64,000 bases of DNA. Origin: Ensifer adhaerens. GTDB taxonomy: Bacteria; Pseudomonadota; Alphaproteobacteria; Rhizobiales; Rhizobiaceae. The translations under genes and the position numbers were made by a program. Positions 18,301 to 27,261 of this stretch are shown piece after piece. The notes under the pieces are model-generated. The model did no database searches and was not told where the DNA came from. It saw nothing but the letters and a program-made list of their open reading frames with translations. Positions within the stretch are counted from its first letter, which is position 1. Every line of letters begins with the position of its first letter. The stretch spans positions 806,001 through 870,000 of the forward strand of contig NZ_CP015882.1 of NCBI RefSeq assembly GCF_000697965.2, written 5' to 3'.

Positions 18301-21300
18301 CCGACAAGGCGACGGGTGAGAACACGGTCACACACACGCAGGGCGGTGCGGTTGGCTTTAGCGATGTCGATACGCTCGACACCCACACCGCCAGCTTCAA
18401 GGCGAACGGCAACGGCTATCTCGGCACCTTCGCGCTCGACCCGCTGAACCAGGCAACCGATCAGGTCGGCTGGAGCTTCAAGGTTGCCGACAGCGTGCTC
18501 GACTCGCTGCAGGCTGGCCAAAAGCTGACGCAGACCTATGACGTCACCGTCGACGACGGCCACGGCGGCACGGCGACCCAGACGGTGACGATCACGATCA
18601 CCGGTACCAACGATGCCCCGGTGATCACGTCCGGTTGGCAGCTCGGCGGCGTGGTGGAGCGCTTTGACGGCTTTCCGGGCGAGAACACGGTCACGCACAC
18701 GCAGGACGGCACGATCGGCTTTCGCGACGTCGATACGCTCGACACGCACACGGCGAGCTTCACGGCGGGCGGTAACGGCTATCTCGGTACCTTCTCGCTC
18801 GATCCTTTGAACCAGGCAACCGACAAGCTTGGCTGGAACTTCCAGGTTGCCGACAGCGTGCTCGACTCGCTGCAGGCCGGCCAGATCCTGGTGCAGACCT
18901 ACGACGTCACCGTCGATGACGGCCACGGCGGCACGGCGACGCAGACGGTCACGATCGTGATCGCCGGCACCAACGACGCCCCGGTGATCACCTCGGGTGT
19001 GCAGAGCGGTGCGGTGACGGAGATCGCCGACAAGGCGACGGGCGAGAATACGGTGACGCACACGCAGGACGGCGCGGTGACGTTTACCGACGTCGATACG
19101 CTCGACACCCACAGCGCCAGCTTCTTGCCGCAGGGCCGTGGTTATCTCGGTACCTTCTCGCTGGATGCGGTCGATCAGGCAGCTGAAAGGATCGGCTGGA
19201 ACTTCAAGGTCGCCGACGGCGTGCTGGACTCGCTGCAGGCCGGCCAGACGCTGACGCAGAAGTACACCGTGTTCGTCAATGACGGCCATGGCGGGATCGT
19301 GGCGCAGACCGTTACGATCGCGATCACCGGGACGAACGATGCACCGGTGATCACCTCGGGTGCGCAGAGCGCCACGGTCACGGAGCGCGGCGACGGTGCG
19401 GCCGGCGAGAACTCAGTGGTGCACGTCAACGCCGGCAAAGTGGCTTTCGCCGATGTCGACACACTGGACACCCACAGCGCCAGCTTCAAGGCGAACGGCG
19501 AAGGCTATCTCGGCAAGTTCGCGCTCGACCCGGTCAACCAGTCGGGCAACTCGGTCGGCTGGACCTTCAAGGTTGCTGACGGTGTCATCGACTCGCTGCA
19601 GGCCGGCCAGTCGCTGACGCAGACCTATGATGTGACCATCAGTGACGGTCATGGCGGCACGGCGATCCAGACCGTGACGATCGTGATCACCGGCACCAAC
19701 GACGCACCGGTCATCACCTCGGGCGTGCAGAGCGGTGCGGTCACGGAGATCACCGACAAGGCGACGGGTGAGAACACGGTCACACACACGCAGGGCGGTG
19801 CGGTTGGCTTTAGCGATGTCGATACGCTCGACACGCACACCGCCAGCTTCAAGGCGAACGGCAACGGCTATCTCGGCACCTTCGCGCTCGACCCGCTGAA
19901 CCAGGCAACCGATCAGGTCGGCTGGAGCTTCAAGGTTGCCGACAGCGTGCTCGACTCGCTGCAGGCTGGCCAAAAGCTGACGCAGACCTATGACGTCACC
20001 GTCGACGACGGCCACGGCGGCACGGCGACCCAGACGGTGACGATCACGATCACCGGTACCAACGATGCCCCGGTGATCACGTCCGGTTGGCAGCTCGGCG
20101 GCGTGGTGGAGCGCTTTGACGGCTTTCCGGGCGAGAACACGGTCACGCACACGCAGGACGGCACGATCGGCTTTCGCGACGTCGATACGCTCGACACGCA
20201 CACGGCGAGCTTCACGGCGGGCGGTAACGGCTATCTCGGTACCTTCTCGCTCGATCCTTTGAACCAGGCAACCGACAAGCTTGGCTGGAACTTCCAGGTT
20301 GCCGACAGCGTGCTCGACTCGCTGCAGGCCGGCCAGATCCTGGTGCAGACCTACGACGTCACCGTCGATGACGGCCACGGCGGCACGGCGACGCAGACGG
20401 TCACGATCGTGATCGCCGGCACCAACGACGCCCCGGTGATCACCTCGGGTGTGCAGAGCGGTGCGGTGACGGAGATCGCCGACAAGGCGACGGGCGAGAA
20501 TACGGTGACGCACACGCAGGACGGCGCGGTGACGTTTACCGACGTCGATACGCTCGACACCCACAGCGCCAGCTTCTTGCCGCAGGGCCGTGGTTATCTC
20601 GGTACCTTCTCGCTGGATGCGGTCGATCAGGCAGCTGAAAGGATCGGCTGGAACTTCAAGGTCGCCGACGGCGTGCTGGACTCGCTGCAGGCCGGCCAGA
20701 CGCTGACGCAGAAGTACACCGTGTTCGTCAATGACGGCCATGGCGGGATCGTGGCGCAGACCGTTACGATCGCGATCACCGGGACGAACGATGCACCGGT
20801 GATCACCTCGGGTGCGCAGAGCGCCACGGTCACGGAGCGCGGCGACGGTGCGGCCGGCGAGAACTCAGTGGTGCACGTCAACGCCGGCAAAGTGGCTTTC
20901 GCCGATGTCGACACACTGGACACCCACAGCGCCAGCTTCAAGGCGAACGGCGAAGGCTATCTCGGCAAGTTCGCGCTCGACCCGGTCAACCAGTCGGGCA
21001 ACTCGGTCGGCTGGACCTTCAAGGTTGCTGACGGTGTCATCGACTCGCTGCAGGCCGGCCAGTCGCTGACGCAGACCTATGATGTGACCATCAGTGACGG
21101 TCATGGCGGCACGGCGATCCAGACCGTGACGATCGTGATCACCGGCACCAACGACGCACCGGTCATCACCTCGGGCGTGCAGAGCGGTGCGGTCACGGAG
21201 ATCACCGACAAGGCGACGGGTGAGAACACGGTCACACACACGCAGGGCGGTGCGGTTGGCTTTAGCGATGTCGATACGCTCGACACGCACACCGCCAGCT

Positions 21301-24300
21301 TCAAGGCGAACGGCAACGGCTATCTCGGCACCTTCGCGCTCGATCCGCTGAACCAGGCAACCGATCAGGTCGGCTGGAGCTTCAAGGTTGCCGACAGCGT
21401 GCTCGACTCGCTGCAGGCTGGCCAAAAGCTGACGCAGACCTATGACGTCACCGTCGACGACGGCAAGGGCGGTACGGCGACGCAGACCGTGACGATCACG
21501 ATCACCGGCACCAACGATGCTCCGGTGATCACGTCCGGTTGGCAGCTCGGCGGCGTGGTGGAGCGCTTTGACGGCTTTCCGGGCGAGAACACGGTCACGC
21601 ACACGCAGGACGGCACGATCGGCTTTCGCGACGTCGATACGCTCGACACGCACACGGCGAGCTTCACGGCGGGCGGTAACGGCTATCTCGGTACCTTCTC
21701 GCTCGATCCTTTGAACCAGGCAACCGACAAGCTTGGCTGGAACTTCCAGGTTGCCGACAGCGTGCTCGACTCGCTGCAGGCCGGCCAGATCCTGGTGCAG
21801 ACCTACGACGTCACCGTCGATGACGGCCACGGCGGCACGGCGACGCAGACGGTCACGATCGTGATCGCCGGCACCAACGACGCCCCGGTGATCACCTCGG
21901 GTGTGCAGAGCGGTGCGGTGACGGAGATCGCCGACAAGGCGACGGGCGAGAATACGGTGACGCACACGCAGGACGGCGCGGTGACGTTTACCGACGTCGA
22001 TACGCTCGACACCCACAGCGCCAGCTTCTTGCCGCAGGGCCGTGGTTATCTCGGTACCTTCTCGCTGGATGCGGTCGATCAGGCAGCTGACAGGATCGGC
22101 TGGAACTTCAAGGTCGCCGACGGCGTGCTGGACTCGCTGCAGGCCGGCCAGACGCTGACGCAGAAGTACACCGTGTTCGTCAATGACGGCCATGGCGGGA
22201 TCGTGGCGCAGACCGTTACGATCGCGATCACCGGGACGAACGATGCACCGGTGATCACCTCGGGTGCGCAGAGCGCCACGGTCACGGAGCGCGGCGACGG
22301 TGCGGCCGGCGAGAACTCAGTGGTGCACGTCAACGCCGGCAAAGTGGCTTTCGCCGATGTCGACACGCTGGACACCCACAGCGCCAGCTTCAAGGCGAAC
22401 GGCGAAGGCTATCTCGGCAAGTTCGCGCTCGACCCGGTCAGCCAGTCGGGCAACTCGGTCGGCTGGACCTTCAAGGTTGCTGACGGTGTCATCGACTCGC
22501 TGCAGGCCGGCCAGTCGCTGACGCAGACCTATGATGTGACCATCAGTGACGGTCATGGCGGCACGGCGACCCAGACCGTGACGATCGTGATCACCGGCAC
22601 CAACGACGCACCGGTCATCACCTCGGGCGTGCAGAGCGGTGCGGTCACGGAGATCACCGACAAGGCGACGGGTGAGAACACGGTCACACACACGCAGGGC
22701 GGTGCGGTTGGCTTTAGCGATGTCGATACGCTCGACACCCACACCGCCAGCTTCAAGGCGAACGGCAACGGCTATCTCGGCACCTTCGCGCTCGACCCGC
22801 TGAACCAGGCAACCGATCAGGTCGGCTGGAGCTTCAAGGTTGCCGACAGCGTGCTCGACTCGCTGCAGGCTGGCCAAAAGCTGACGCAGACCTATGACGT
22901 CACCGTCGACGACGGCCACGGCGGCACGGCGACCCAGACGGTGACGATCACGATCACCGGTACCAACGATGCCCCGGTCATCACCTCGGACGCCCAAGGC
23001 GGTGTGGTAACGGAGATCGCCGACAAGGCGACGGGCGAGAACACGGCCACGCACACGCAGGGCGGCACGATCGGCTTTTCCGACGTCGATACGCTGGATG
23101 AGCACAGCGCTAGCTTCACGGCGAACGGCAACGGCTATCTCGGTACCTTTGCGCTCGATCCGCTGAACCAGGCAACCGACAAGGTCGGCTGGAGCTTCAA
23201 CGTCGCCGACAGCGTGCTCGACTCGCTGCAGGCTGGTCAGACCCTGACGCAGGCCTATGACGTCACCGTCGATGACGGCAAGGGCGGCACGGCAACCCAG
23301 ACGGTCACGATCACGATCACCGGTACCAACGATGCGCCCATCATTACCTCGGGTACTCAGAGCGGCTCTGTGACGGAGATCGCCGACAAGGCGACGGGCG
23401 AGACCACGGCCACGCACACCCAGGGCGGCACGATCGGCTTTTCCGACGTCGATACGCTGGATGAGCACAACGTTAGCTTAACGGCGAACGGCAACGGCTA
23501 TCTCGGTACCTTCGCGCTCGATCCCGTCGATCAGGCGGGCGACAAGGTCGGCTGGACCTTCAAGGTTGCTGACGGTGTCATCGACTCGTTGCAGGCCGGC
23601 CAGTCGCTGACGCAGACCTATGATGTGACCATCGACGACGGTCATGGCGGCACGGCGACGCAAACTGTGACGATTACGATCACCGGTACCAACGATGCGC
23701 CCATCATTACCTCGGGTACCCAGAGCGGTTCTGTGACGGAGATCGCCGACAAGGCGACGGGCGAGAACACGGCCATGCACACACAGGGCGGCACGATCGG
23801 CTTTTCCGACGTCGACACGCTGGATACCCACAGCGCCAGTTTCACGGCGAACGGCAACGGCTACCTCGGGACCTTTGCGCTCGATCCGCTGAACCAGACA
23901 ACCGACAAGGTCGGCTGGAGCTTCAACGTCGCCGACAGCGTGCTCGACTCGCTGCAGGCTGGTCAGACCCTGACGCAGGCCTATGACGTCACCGTCGATG
24001 ACGGCAAGGGCGGCACGGCAACCCAGACCGTGACGATCACAATCACCGGTACCAACGACGTCCCGATCATCACCTCGGGCACCCAGAGCGGTTCTGTGAC
24101 GGAGATCGCCGACAAGGCGACGGGCGAGAACACGGCCACGCACACGCACGGCGGCACGATCGGCTTTTCCGACGTCGACACGCTGGATGAGCACGGCGCC
24201 AGCTTCACGGCGAACGGCAACGGCTACCTCGGTACCTTTGCACTCGGGACGCTCGATCAGGCCGGCAACGCGGTTGGCTGGAGCTTCAACGTCGTCGACA

Positions 24301-26813
24301 GCGTGCTCGACTCGCTGCAGTCCGGCCAGAAGCTGACCCAGACCTATGACGTCACCGTCGATGACGGCAAGGGCGGCAAGGCGACCCAGACGGTGACCAT
24401 CACGATCACCGGCACGAACGATGCTCCGGTAATCACCTCGGTCTCACAAGGCGGTGCGGTGACGGAGATCGCCGACGGAGCGACCGGTGAGAATACGGCC
24501 ACGCACACGCACGGCGGCACGATCGGCTTTTCCGACGTCGACACGCTGGATACCCACAGCGCCAGTTTCACGGCGCAGGGCGGTGGCTATCTCGGCACTT
24601 TCTCGCTCGGCTCGCTGAACCAGTCGACCGACTCGGTTGGCTGGAGCTTCCAGGTGGCCGACAACGTGCTGGATTCGCTGAATGCTGGTGAGACGCTGAC
24701 GCAGAAGTACGATGTGACGATCGATGACGGCCATGGCGGCACGGCGGTACAGACGGTAACGATCACGATCACTGGCACTGATGATGGCGTGAGCGTCAAC
24801 GGGCTGTCGTCCAGCGCCGAAGAGACGGTTTACGAGAAAAATCTCTCGGATGGTTCTTCGCCGAATGTGGCTGCACTTACGCAGACCGGCAGCTTCTCCG
24901 TGACGACGCCGGACGGACTCGCCGGCCTGAAGATTAATGGTACTTCGGTCGTGACGGGGGGCGCCTACGCCGTAGGAACCACGGTGGACACGGCACTTGG
25001 ACTTCTGACGATCACCGGCTACACGCCAACGACGGTCAACGGTACGGTGACGGGCGCAACCTTCACCTACAGCTATCTGCTGCAGGACAACAGCTTGGCG
25101 CATACTGCGGCTGGAGCCGATAGCGGGGTCTTCGATAACTTCGTCGTCGCCGTGACAGATGAAGATGGTTCGACGAGCAATGCCACGCTCAACATCCGGA
25201 TCGTCGACGATGTCCCGACCGTCCAATCCATCAGCAGCGCCTACATGGGCAACGGTACCGGTGCGCTGGAAGGTGTCATCAATGCGACGCCAGGCGCCGA
25301 CGGCATCAAAGTTTACAAGATCGACAGCGTGGGCGGGCTGCCTACTGGCTGGACCACAACGGGAACGGGCACCGGGCAGGTGCTCGTGAAGGACAACTTC
25401 GGTACCGACATCTATCGCCTGACAACGAACGCGGACGGGACCTATCAACTGGAACAGTTGAAGGAACGTCCTGGAACGCAGGTAACCATTGATGCGGCGA
25501 ACGATTTCCCCAATAGCCCAACGAAGACCTACGATTTCGGCTTCGCCAAGTTTACAGCACTTGCATCCTCCTCGGGGCAAGTGACCTTCAATGCCAACAC
25601 GGCGTCAGGCGGTGGAAACGAGTTCGGGATCGGCAATCCGGCCTTCTCTACTGGGGAGAAGTTCAAGATTGAATTCGATAAGGATGTATCGTCGGTTACC
25701 TTGCGTTTCGGGACGGTTAAAGATCCAGGATCGATTGAGTTCACGGTAAGGGATGGCAATTCCACGCCATACACCTTTTCCAAGACTGTCGTCGCGGGGC
25801 AGACGAGTGTTACAATTCTTCCGAGCGATGTCGGATTCAAGTTCGATTACATCGAAGTTCTTGGCAAGAACGGCATCAATGTCTCCTTCACGACGGTAGG
25901 TTACACCGAAACCGTCGCCGCTTCGGATTTGACGCTGACTTTTGGCGTTACCGGAGAAGACAGGGATGGCGATTTGTCGAATTCCTCGACGCTCACCTTC
26001 GTGTCCGACGGATCCACAACCACGGCAAATGAGATCAGCGGCAGTGCGGGGCATGATGTCATCCATGGCGGAGCTGGCGACGACACGCTCAACGGAGGTG
26101 ACGGCAACGACATCATCTATGCGAGCGCGGGCGACGACGACATTAATGGCGGAGCAGGCGTGGACCTGCTCAACTTTTCAGATGCGACCGGTCCCGTCAC
26201 GTTTACGCTGGTACAGAGCAGTTGGGAGGATGATGTAGATCTTTCCAGCGTCGGCCTGGGAGAGGAAGACTACAGGAATATAGAAGGTGTCATTGGCTCC
26301 GACTTCAATGACAAGCTTTACGGTAGCAGTTATGGCGACATTCTGGCCGGGGGCGAGGGCAACGATACGCTTTCGGGCAATGGCGGAGCCGACAAGCTCT
26401 ACGGCGATGCCGGCAATGATACGCTGGTTGGCGGTTCCGGCAACGACACGCTGTATGGCGGGACGGGCGTCGACAAGCTGACTGGTGGCTCAGGCGACGA
26501 CACCTTCGTTCTCGATGCGAAAGACCTGCAACTCGACATCGCCGACGTCATCACCGACTACGACGGCGACGACGACTCTGTCGACTTGTCGGCTTTGCTC
26601 GGTAACCTGCCTTCGGGAACGACGCTTGATGGCGACTATCTCCAGGTGGTTCAGGATGGGCAGAACGCCAACCTGCAAGTGGACACCGAAGGTAACGCCG
26701 GTAGTGGTGGCTGGCATACGGTTGCCGTGTTGGAGAACTTCAATGTCTCGACGGAAGTTGTGAAGGTGCTGTTCAACGAAAACGGGACGAAAACATCGCA
26801 GGATGTGCACTAA
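15330..26813 (+). CDS. Giant LapA-like RTX adhesin, type I secreted (3,827 residues)
   Basis: A secreted, surface-retained adhesin exported by the upstream TolC-ABC-HlyD system. The ATG at 15330 is preceded by GAGGGG. The N-terminal region (about 1-200) lacks a signal peptide and holds a LapG-like cleavage candidate VAAG at 141-144. Residues about 200-727 contain T1SS-143/cadherin-like domains. Residues 728-3147 are exactly 20 tandem VCBS-like domains of 121 residues, each ending in a TGTNDAPVITS-type motif. A further T1SS domain region (about 3148-3560) follows. RTX nonapeptides (GGxGxDxLxGG, about 3571-3727) bind calcium after secretion, and the C-terminal 100 residues, uncleaved, act as the secretion signal (DxxDVITDYDGDDDSVDLS type). 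A role in cell adhesion or biofilm formation is inferred from the family. Confidence 0.93.
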   Translation: MATEGTAISNDAAALSAEAIEFRNAPDGKADRLVAQAAPAGESELIDPATGAPVKGAETVPQTAPMPTEISADASNIVHLPVGASIEKIKVVGSDIVLEQPDGSTITIHNAALKVPTFLIGDAEIPRETLVAVLGENGINVAAGPDGSISVVSNQSSGGDFAGANGDIGEAGPVINLLAPTALQFPTLETTELLPPTLDPNDAPSIIPDGSSGPGGIFVSDRQVDEAGLASGSRAGDGSASVKGIFTISDPDGAGDIASLTINGRTFPIGGLVGQPVAGQFGVLTITAYDPATGVAQYTYELTSAITSSGVNPGANVEQDRDIFTLTVTDGDGATGTATLRVDVVDDIPVIGITNPETAQVAEGQTLSGNWTLTGGADGVGTVDVTVGDTTQTLTLTAGQKVDFTLAEGTLTVNADKTWSFTAASNLNNAGGLDVTFSLSARDGDNDATSDSQTIKVVDGAGPSVDPLAASAALTLDDQNLANGSTPVGGAETSSGTIGFVAGSDAIATIAFGDTSGLTGVLVWDRVSDTQIVGRAGGATLVTLDLVRAGDSATVTATLNGNYASHPGINSDDLANLGQVKVVATDIDGDRAEGTVTVAVSDDMPVAPADTDSVSEDGAVFADGNVLTGSGGADENGTDGVKDIAGADGVSVTSVSFGSTTGLVGGSTAGQFGTLVLNSDGSYTYTLNNATAGVQSLAAGQMVTDTFTYEITDGDGDRSSTTVTITITGTNDAPVITTGPQSGKVAEIGDNAAGENTVTHTQGGAVGFSDVDTLDQHSASFTAGGDGYLGTFSLGTVDQAGDKVGWNFEIADSVLDSLQAGQILTQTYDVTVDDGNGGTATQTVTIVITGTNDAPVITSGVQSGSVTEIADKATGENTVTHTQGGAVGFSDVDTLDTHSASFKANGEGYLGKFALDPVNQSGNSVGWTFKVADGVIDSLQAGQSLTQTYDVTISDGHGGTATQTVTIVITGTNDAPVITSGVQSGAVTEITDKATGENTVTHTQGGAVGFSDVDTLDTHTASFKANGNGYLGTFALDPLNQATDQVGWSFKVADSVLDSLQAGQKLTQTYDVTVDDGHGGTATQTVTITITGTNDAPVITSGWQLGGVVERFDGFPGENTVTHTQDGTIGFRDVDTLDTHTASFTAGGNGYLGTFSLDPLNQATDKLGWNFQVADSVLDSLQAGQILVQTYDVTVDDGHGGTATQTVTIVIAGTNDAPVITSGVQSGAVTEIADKATGENTVTHTQDGAVTFTDVDTLDTHSASFLPQGRGYLGTFSLDAVDQAAERIGWNFKVADGVLDSLQAGQTLTQKYTVFVNDGHGGIVAQTVTIAITGTNDAPVITSGAQSATVTERGDGAAGENSVVHVNAGKVAFADVDTLDTHSASFKANGEGYLGKFALDPVNQSGNSVGWTFKVADGVIDSLQAGQSLTQTYDVTISDGHGGTAIQTVTIVITGTNDAPVITSGVQSGAVTEITDKATGENTVTHTQGGAVGFSDVDTLDTHTASFKANGNGYLGTFALDPLNQATDQVGWSFKVADSVLDSLQAGQKLTQTYDVTVDDGHGGTATQTVTITITGTNDAPVITSGWQLGGVVERFDGFPGENTVTHTQDGTIGFRDVDTLDTHTASFTAGGNGYLGTFSLDPLNQATDKLGWNFQVADSVLDSLQAGQILVQTYDVTVDDGHGGTATQTVTIVIAGTNDAPVITSGVQSGAVTEIADKATGENTVTHTQDGAVTFTDVDTLDTHSASFLPQGRGYLGTFSLDAVDQAAERIGWNFKVADGVLDSLQAGQTLTQKYTVFVNDGHGGIVAQTVTIAITGTNDAPVITSGAQSATVTERGDGAAGENSVVHVNAGKVAFADVDTLDTHSASFKANGEGYLGKFALDPVNQSGNSVGWTFKVADGVIDSLQAGQSLTQTYDVTISDGHGGTAIQTVTIVITGTNDAPVITSGVQSGAVTEITDKATGENTVTHTQGGAVGFSDVDTLDTHTASFKANGNGYLGTFALDPLNQATDQVGWSFKVADSVLDSLQAGQKLTQTYDVTVDDGKGGTATQTVTITITGTNDAPVITSGWQLGGVVERFDGFPGENTVTHTQDGTIGFRDVDTLDTHTASFTAGGNGYLGTFSLDPLNQATDKLGWNFQVADSVLDSLQAGQILVQTYDVTVDDGHGGTATQTVTIVIAGTNDAPVITSGVQSGAVTEIADKATGENTVTHTQDGAVTFTDVDTLDTHSASFLPQGRGYLGTFSLDAVDQAADRIGWNFKVADGVLDSLQAGQTLTQKYTVFVNDGHGGIVAQTVTIAITGTNDAPVITSGAQSATVTERGDGAAGENSVVHVNAGKVAFADVDTLDTHSASFKANGEGYLGKFALDPVSQSGNSVGWTFKVADGVIDSLQAGQSLTQTYDVTISDGHGGTATQTVTIVITGTNDAPVITSGVQSGAVTEITDKATGENTVTHTQGGAVGFSDVDTLDTHTASFKANGNGYLGTFALDPLNQATDQVGWSFKVADSVLDSLQAGQKLTQTYDVTVDDGHGGTATQTVTITITGTNDAPVITSDAQGGVVTEIADKATGENTATHTQGGTIGFSDVDTLDEHSASFTANGNGYLGTFALDPLNQATDKVGWSFNVADSVLDSLQAGQTLTQAYDVTVDDGKGGTATQTVTITITGTNDAPIITSGTQSGSVTEIADKATGETTATHTQGGTIGFSDVDTLDEHNVSLTANGNGYLGTFALDPVDQAGDKVGWTFKVADGVIDSLQAGQSLTQTYDVTIDDGHGGTATQTVTITITGTNDAPIITSGTQSGSVTEIADKATGENTAMHTQGGTIGFSDVDTLDTHSASFTANGNGYLGTFALDPLNQTTDKVGWSFNVADSVLDSLQAGQTLTQAYDVTVDDGKGGTATQTVTITITGTNDVPIITSGTQSGSVTEIADKATGENTATHTHGGTIGFSDVDTLDEHGASFTANGNGYLGTFALGTLDQAGNAVGWSFNVVDSVLDSLQSGQKLTQTYDVTVDDGKGGKATQTVTITITGTNDAPVITSVSQGGAVTEIADGATGENTATHTHGGTIGFSDVDTLDTHSASFTAQGGGYLGTFSLGSLNQSTDSVGWSFQVADNVLDSLNAGETLTQKYDVTIDDGHGGTAVQTVTITITGTDDGVSVNGLSSSAEETVYEKNLSDGSSPNVAALTQTGSFSVTTPDGLAGLKINGTSVVTGGAYAVGTTVDTALGLLTITGYTPTTVNGTVTGATFTYSYLLQDNSLAHTAAGADSGVFDNFVVAVTDEDGSTSNATLNIRIVDDVPTVQSISSAYMGNGTGALEGVINATPGADGIKVYKIDSVGGLPTGWTTTGTGTGQVLVKDNFGTDIYRLTTNADGTYQLEQLKERPGTQVTIDAANDFPNSPTKTYDFGFAKFTALASSSGQVTFNANTASGGGNEFGIGNPAFSTGEKFKIEFDKDVSSVTLRFGTVKDPGSIEFTVRDGNSTPYTFSKTVVAGQTSVTILPSDVGFKFDYIEVLGKNGINVSFTTVGYTETVAASDLTLTFGVTGEDRDGDLSNSSTLTFVSDGSTTTANEISGSAGHDVIHGGAGDDTLNGGDGNDIIYASAGDDDINGGAGVDLLNFSDATGPVTFTLVQSSWEDDVDLSSVGLGEEDYRNIEGVIGSDFNDKLYGSSYGDILAGGEGNDTLSGNGGADKLYGDAGNDTLVGGSGNDTLYGGTGVDKLTGGSGDDTFVLDAKDLQLDIADVITDYDGDDDSVDLSALLGNLPSGTTLDGDYLQVVQDGQNANLQVDTEGNAGSGGWHTVAVLENFNVSTEVVKVLFNENGTKTSQDVH
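17511..24770 (+). repeat. Tandem array of 20 x 363-bp VCBS-like units
   Basis: The segment from ACCGGCACGAACGATGC recurs at 17511, 17874, 18237 and so on to 24771, an exact 363-bp (121-codon) period. The total of 7,260 bp equals 20 units with no length change. Units 1-2 and 16-20 are diverged; units 3-15 are near-identical in a four-unit pattern. Confidence 0.95.
18237..22592 (+). repeat. Higher-order repeat: three 1,452-bp copies of a four-unit block
   Basis: Units 3-6, 7-10 and 11-14 are nearly identical at the nucleotide level (copies at 18237, 19689 and 21141), with only scattered substitutions (for example GCGACCCAG versus GCGATCCAG, GCTGAAAGG versus GCTGACAGG). Unit 15 (22593-22955) is a partial fourth copy matching unit 3. 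This indicates recent duplication or gene conversion by blocks of four. Confidence 0.92.
26041..26510 (+). repeat. RTX nonapeptide calcium-binding repeats
   Basis: Two runs of GGxGxDxLxGG-type repeats (GGAGDDTLNGG, GGEGNDTLSGN, GDAGNDTLVGG, GGSGDDTFVL and others) near the adhesin C-terminus, separated by a stretch of about 60 residues. They are the hallmark of type I-secreted RTX proteins. Confidence 0.93.
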
Positions 26814-26885
26814 CGCAAGGTCGATCTCGACAGTTCTGCGGTTCTCAGCAATCATCCGGGAACCGCATATTCAGGGGGAGCTTTC

Positions 26886-27251
26886 ATGAGCAGAAGCATG
26901 CTGGCGGGGGTGATGCTCGCACTGATGCCCATATCCAGTTTCGCGGCCGACCTTATCGGCGACTATGCGCCGGCGGCCCGGCAATGCACCGAGATCAGCC
27001 AGTCCGCGCTGACGGTCGATCAGGACGTGGCGACGCTGACCAAGGAAGTCGTGGCGCGCATGGACGAGGCGATTGCCGTTGCCGACGATCCGCGCTGGAT
27101 CGCTTCGACGCGGCCGGCCTTCGTCTGGGCGTCCGAGACCAAGGTCGCCTGCGGCAAGGCCTATGGTTACCTGCAATCGAGCTGGCGTGACGAGGACTAC
27201 ATTGCCAAGTGCGATTGCTTCTACGCCAAAATGCGGCACTTCATGAATTGA
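26886..27251 (+). CDS. Small secreted four-cysteine protein downstream of the adhesin
   Basis: A 121-residue protein of unknown function. The ATG has GGGGGAG upstream. A signal peptide (about 1-21, ...SSFAADL) is followed by a mostly helical mature part with four cysteines (C34, C89, C109, C111), enough for two disulfides. It lies 72 bp after the adhesin and 10 bp before the LpoA-like lipoprotein gene, so it is probably cotranscribed. I recognise no domain. A periplasmic helper in adhesin display is one possibility from context only. Confidence 0.7.
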   Translation: MSRSMLAGVMLALMPISSFAADLIGDYAPAARQCTEISQSALTVDQDVATLTKEVVARMDEAIAVADDPRWIASTRPAFVWASETKVACGKAYGYLQSSWRDEDYIAKCDCFYAKMRHFMN

Positions 27252-27261
27252 GACAGCCGGT

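Noticed and set aside
17295..24194. Several long, nearly identical antisense open frames (up to 664 codons) across the repeat array
   Set aside because: They repeat because the adhesin DNA repeats; the absence of stops follows from GC-rich codon bias, not coding on the minus strand.
17511..24770. Could the regular repeats be a CRISPR array?
   Set aside because: Units are 363 bp, in frame, fully coding, and without short repeat/spacer structure or cas genes.
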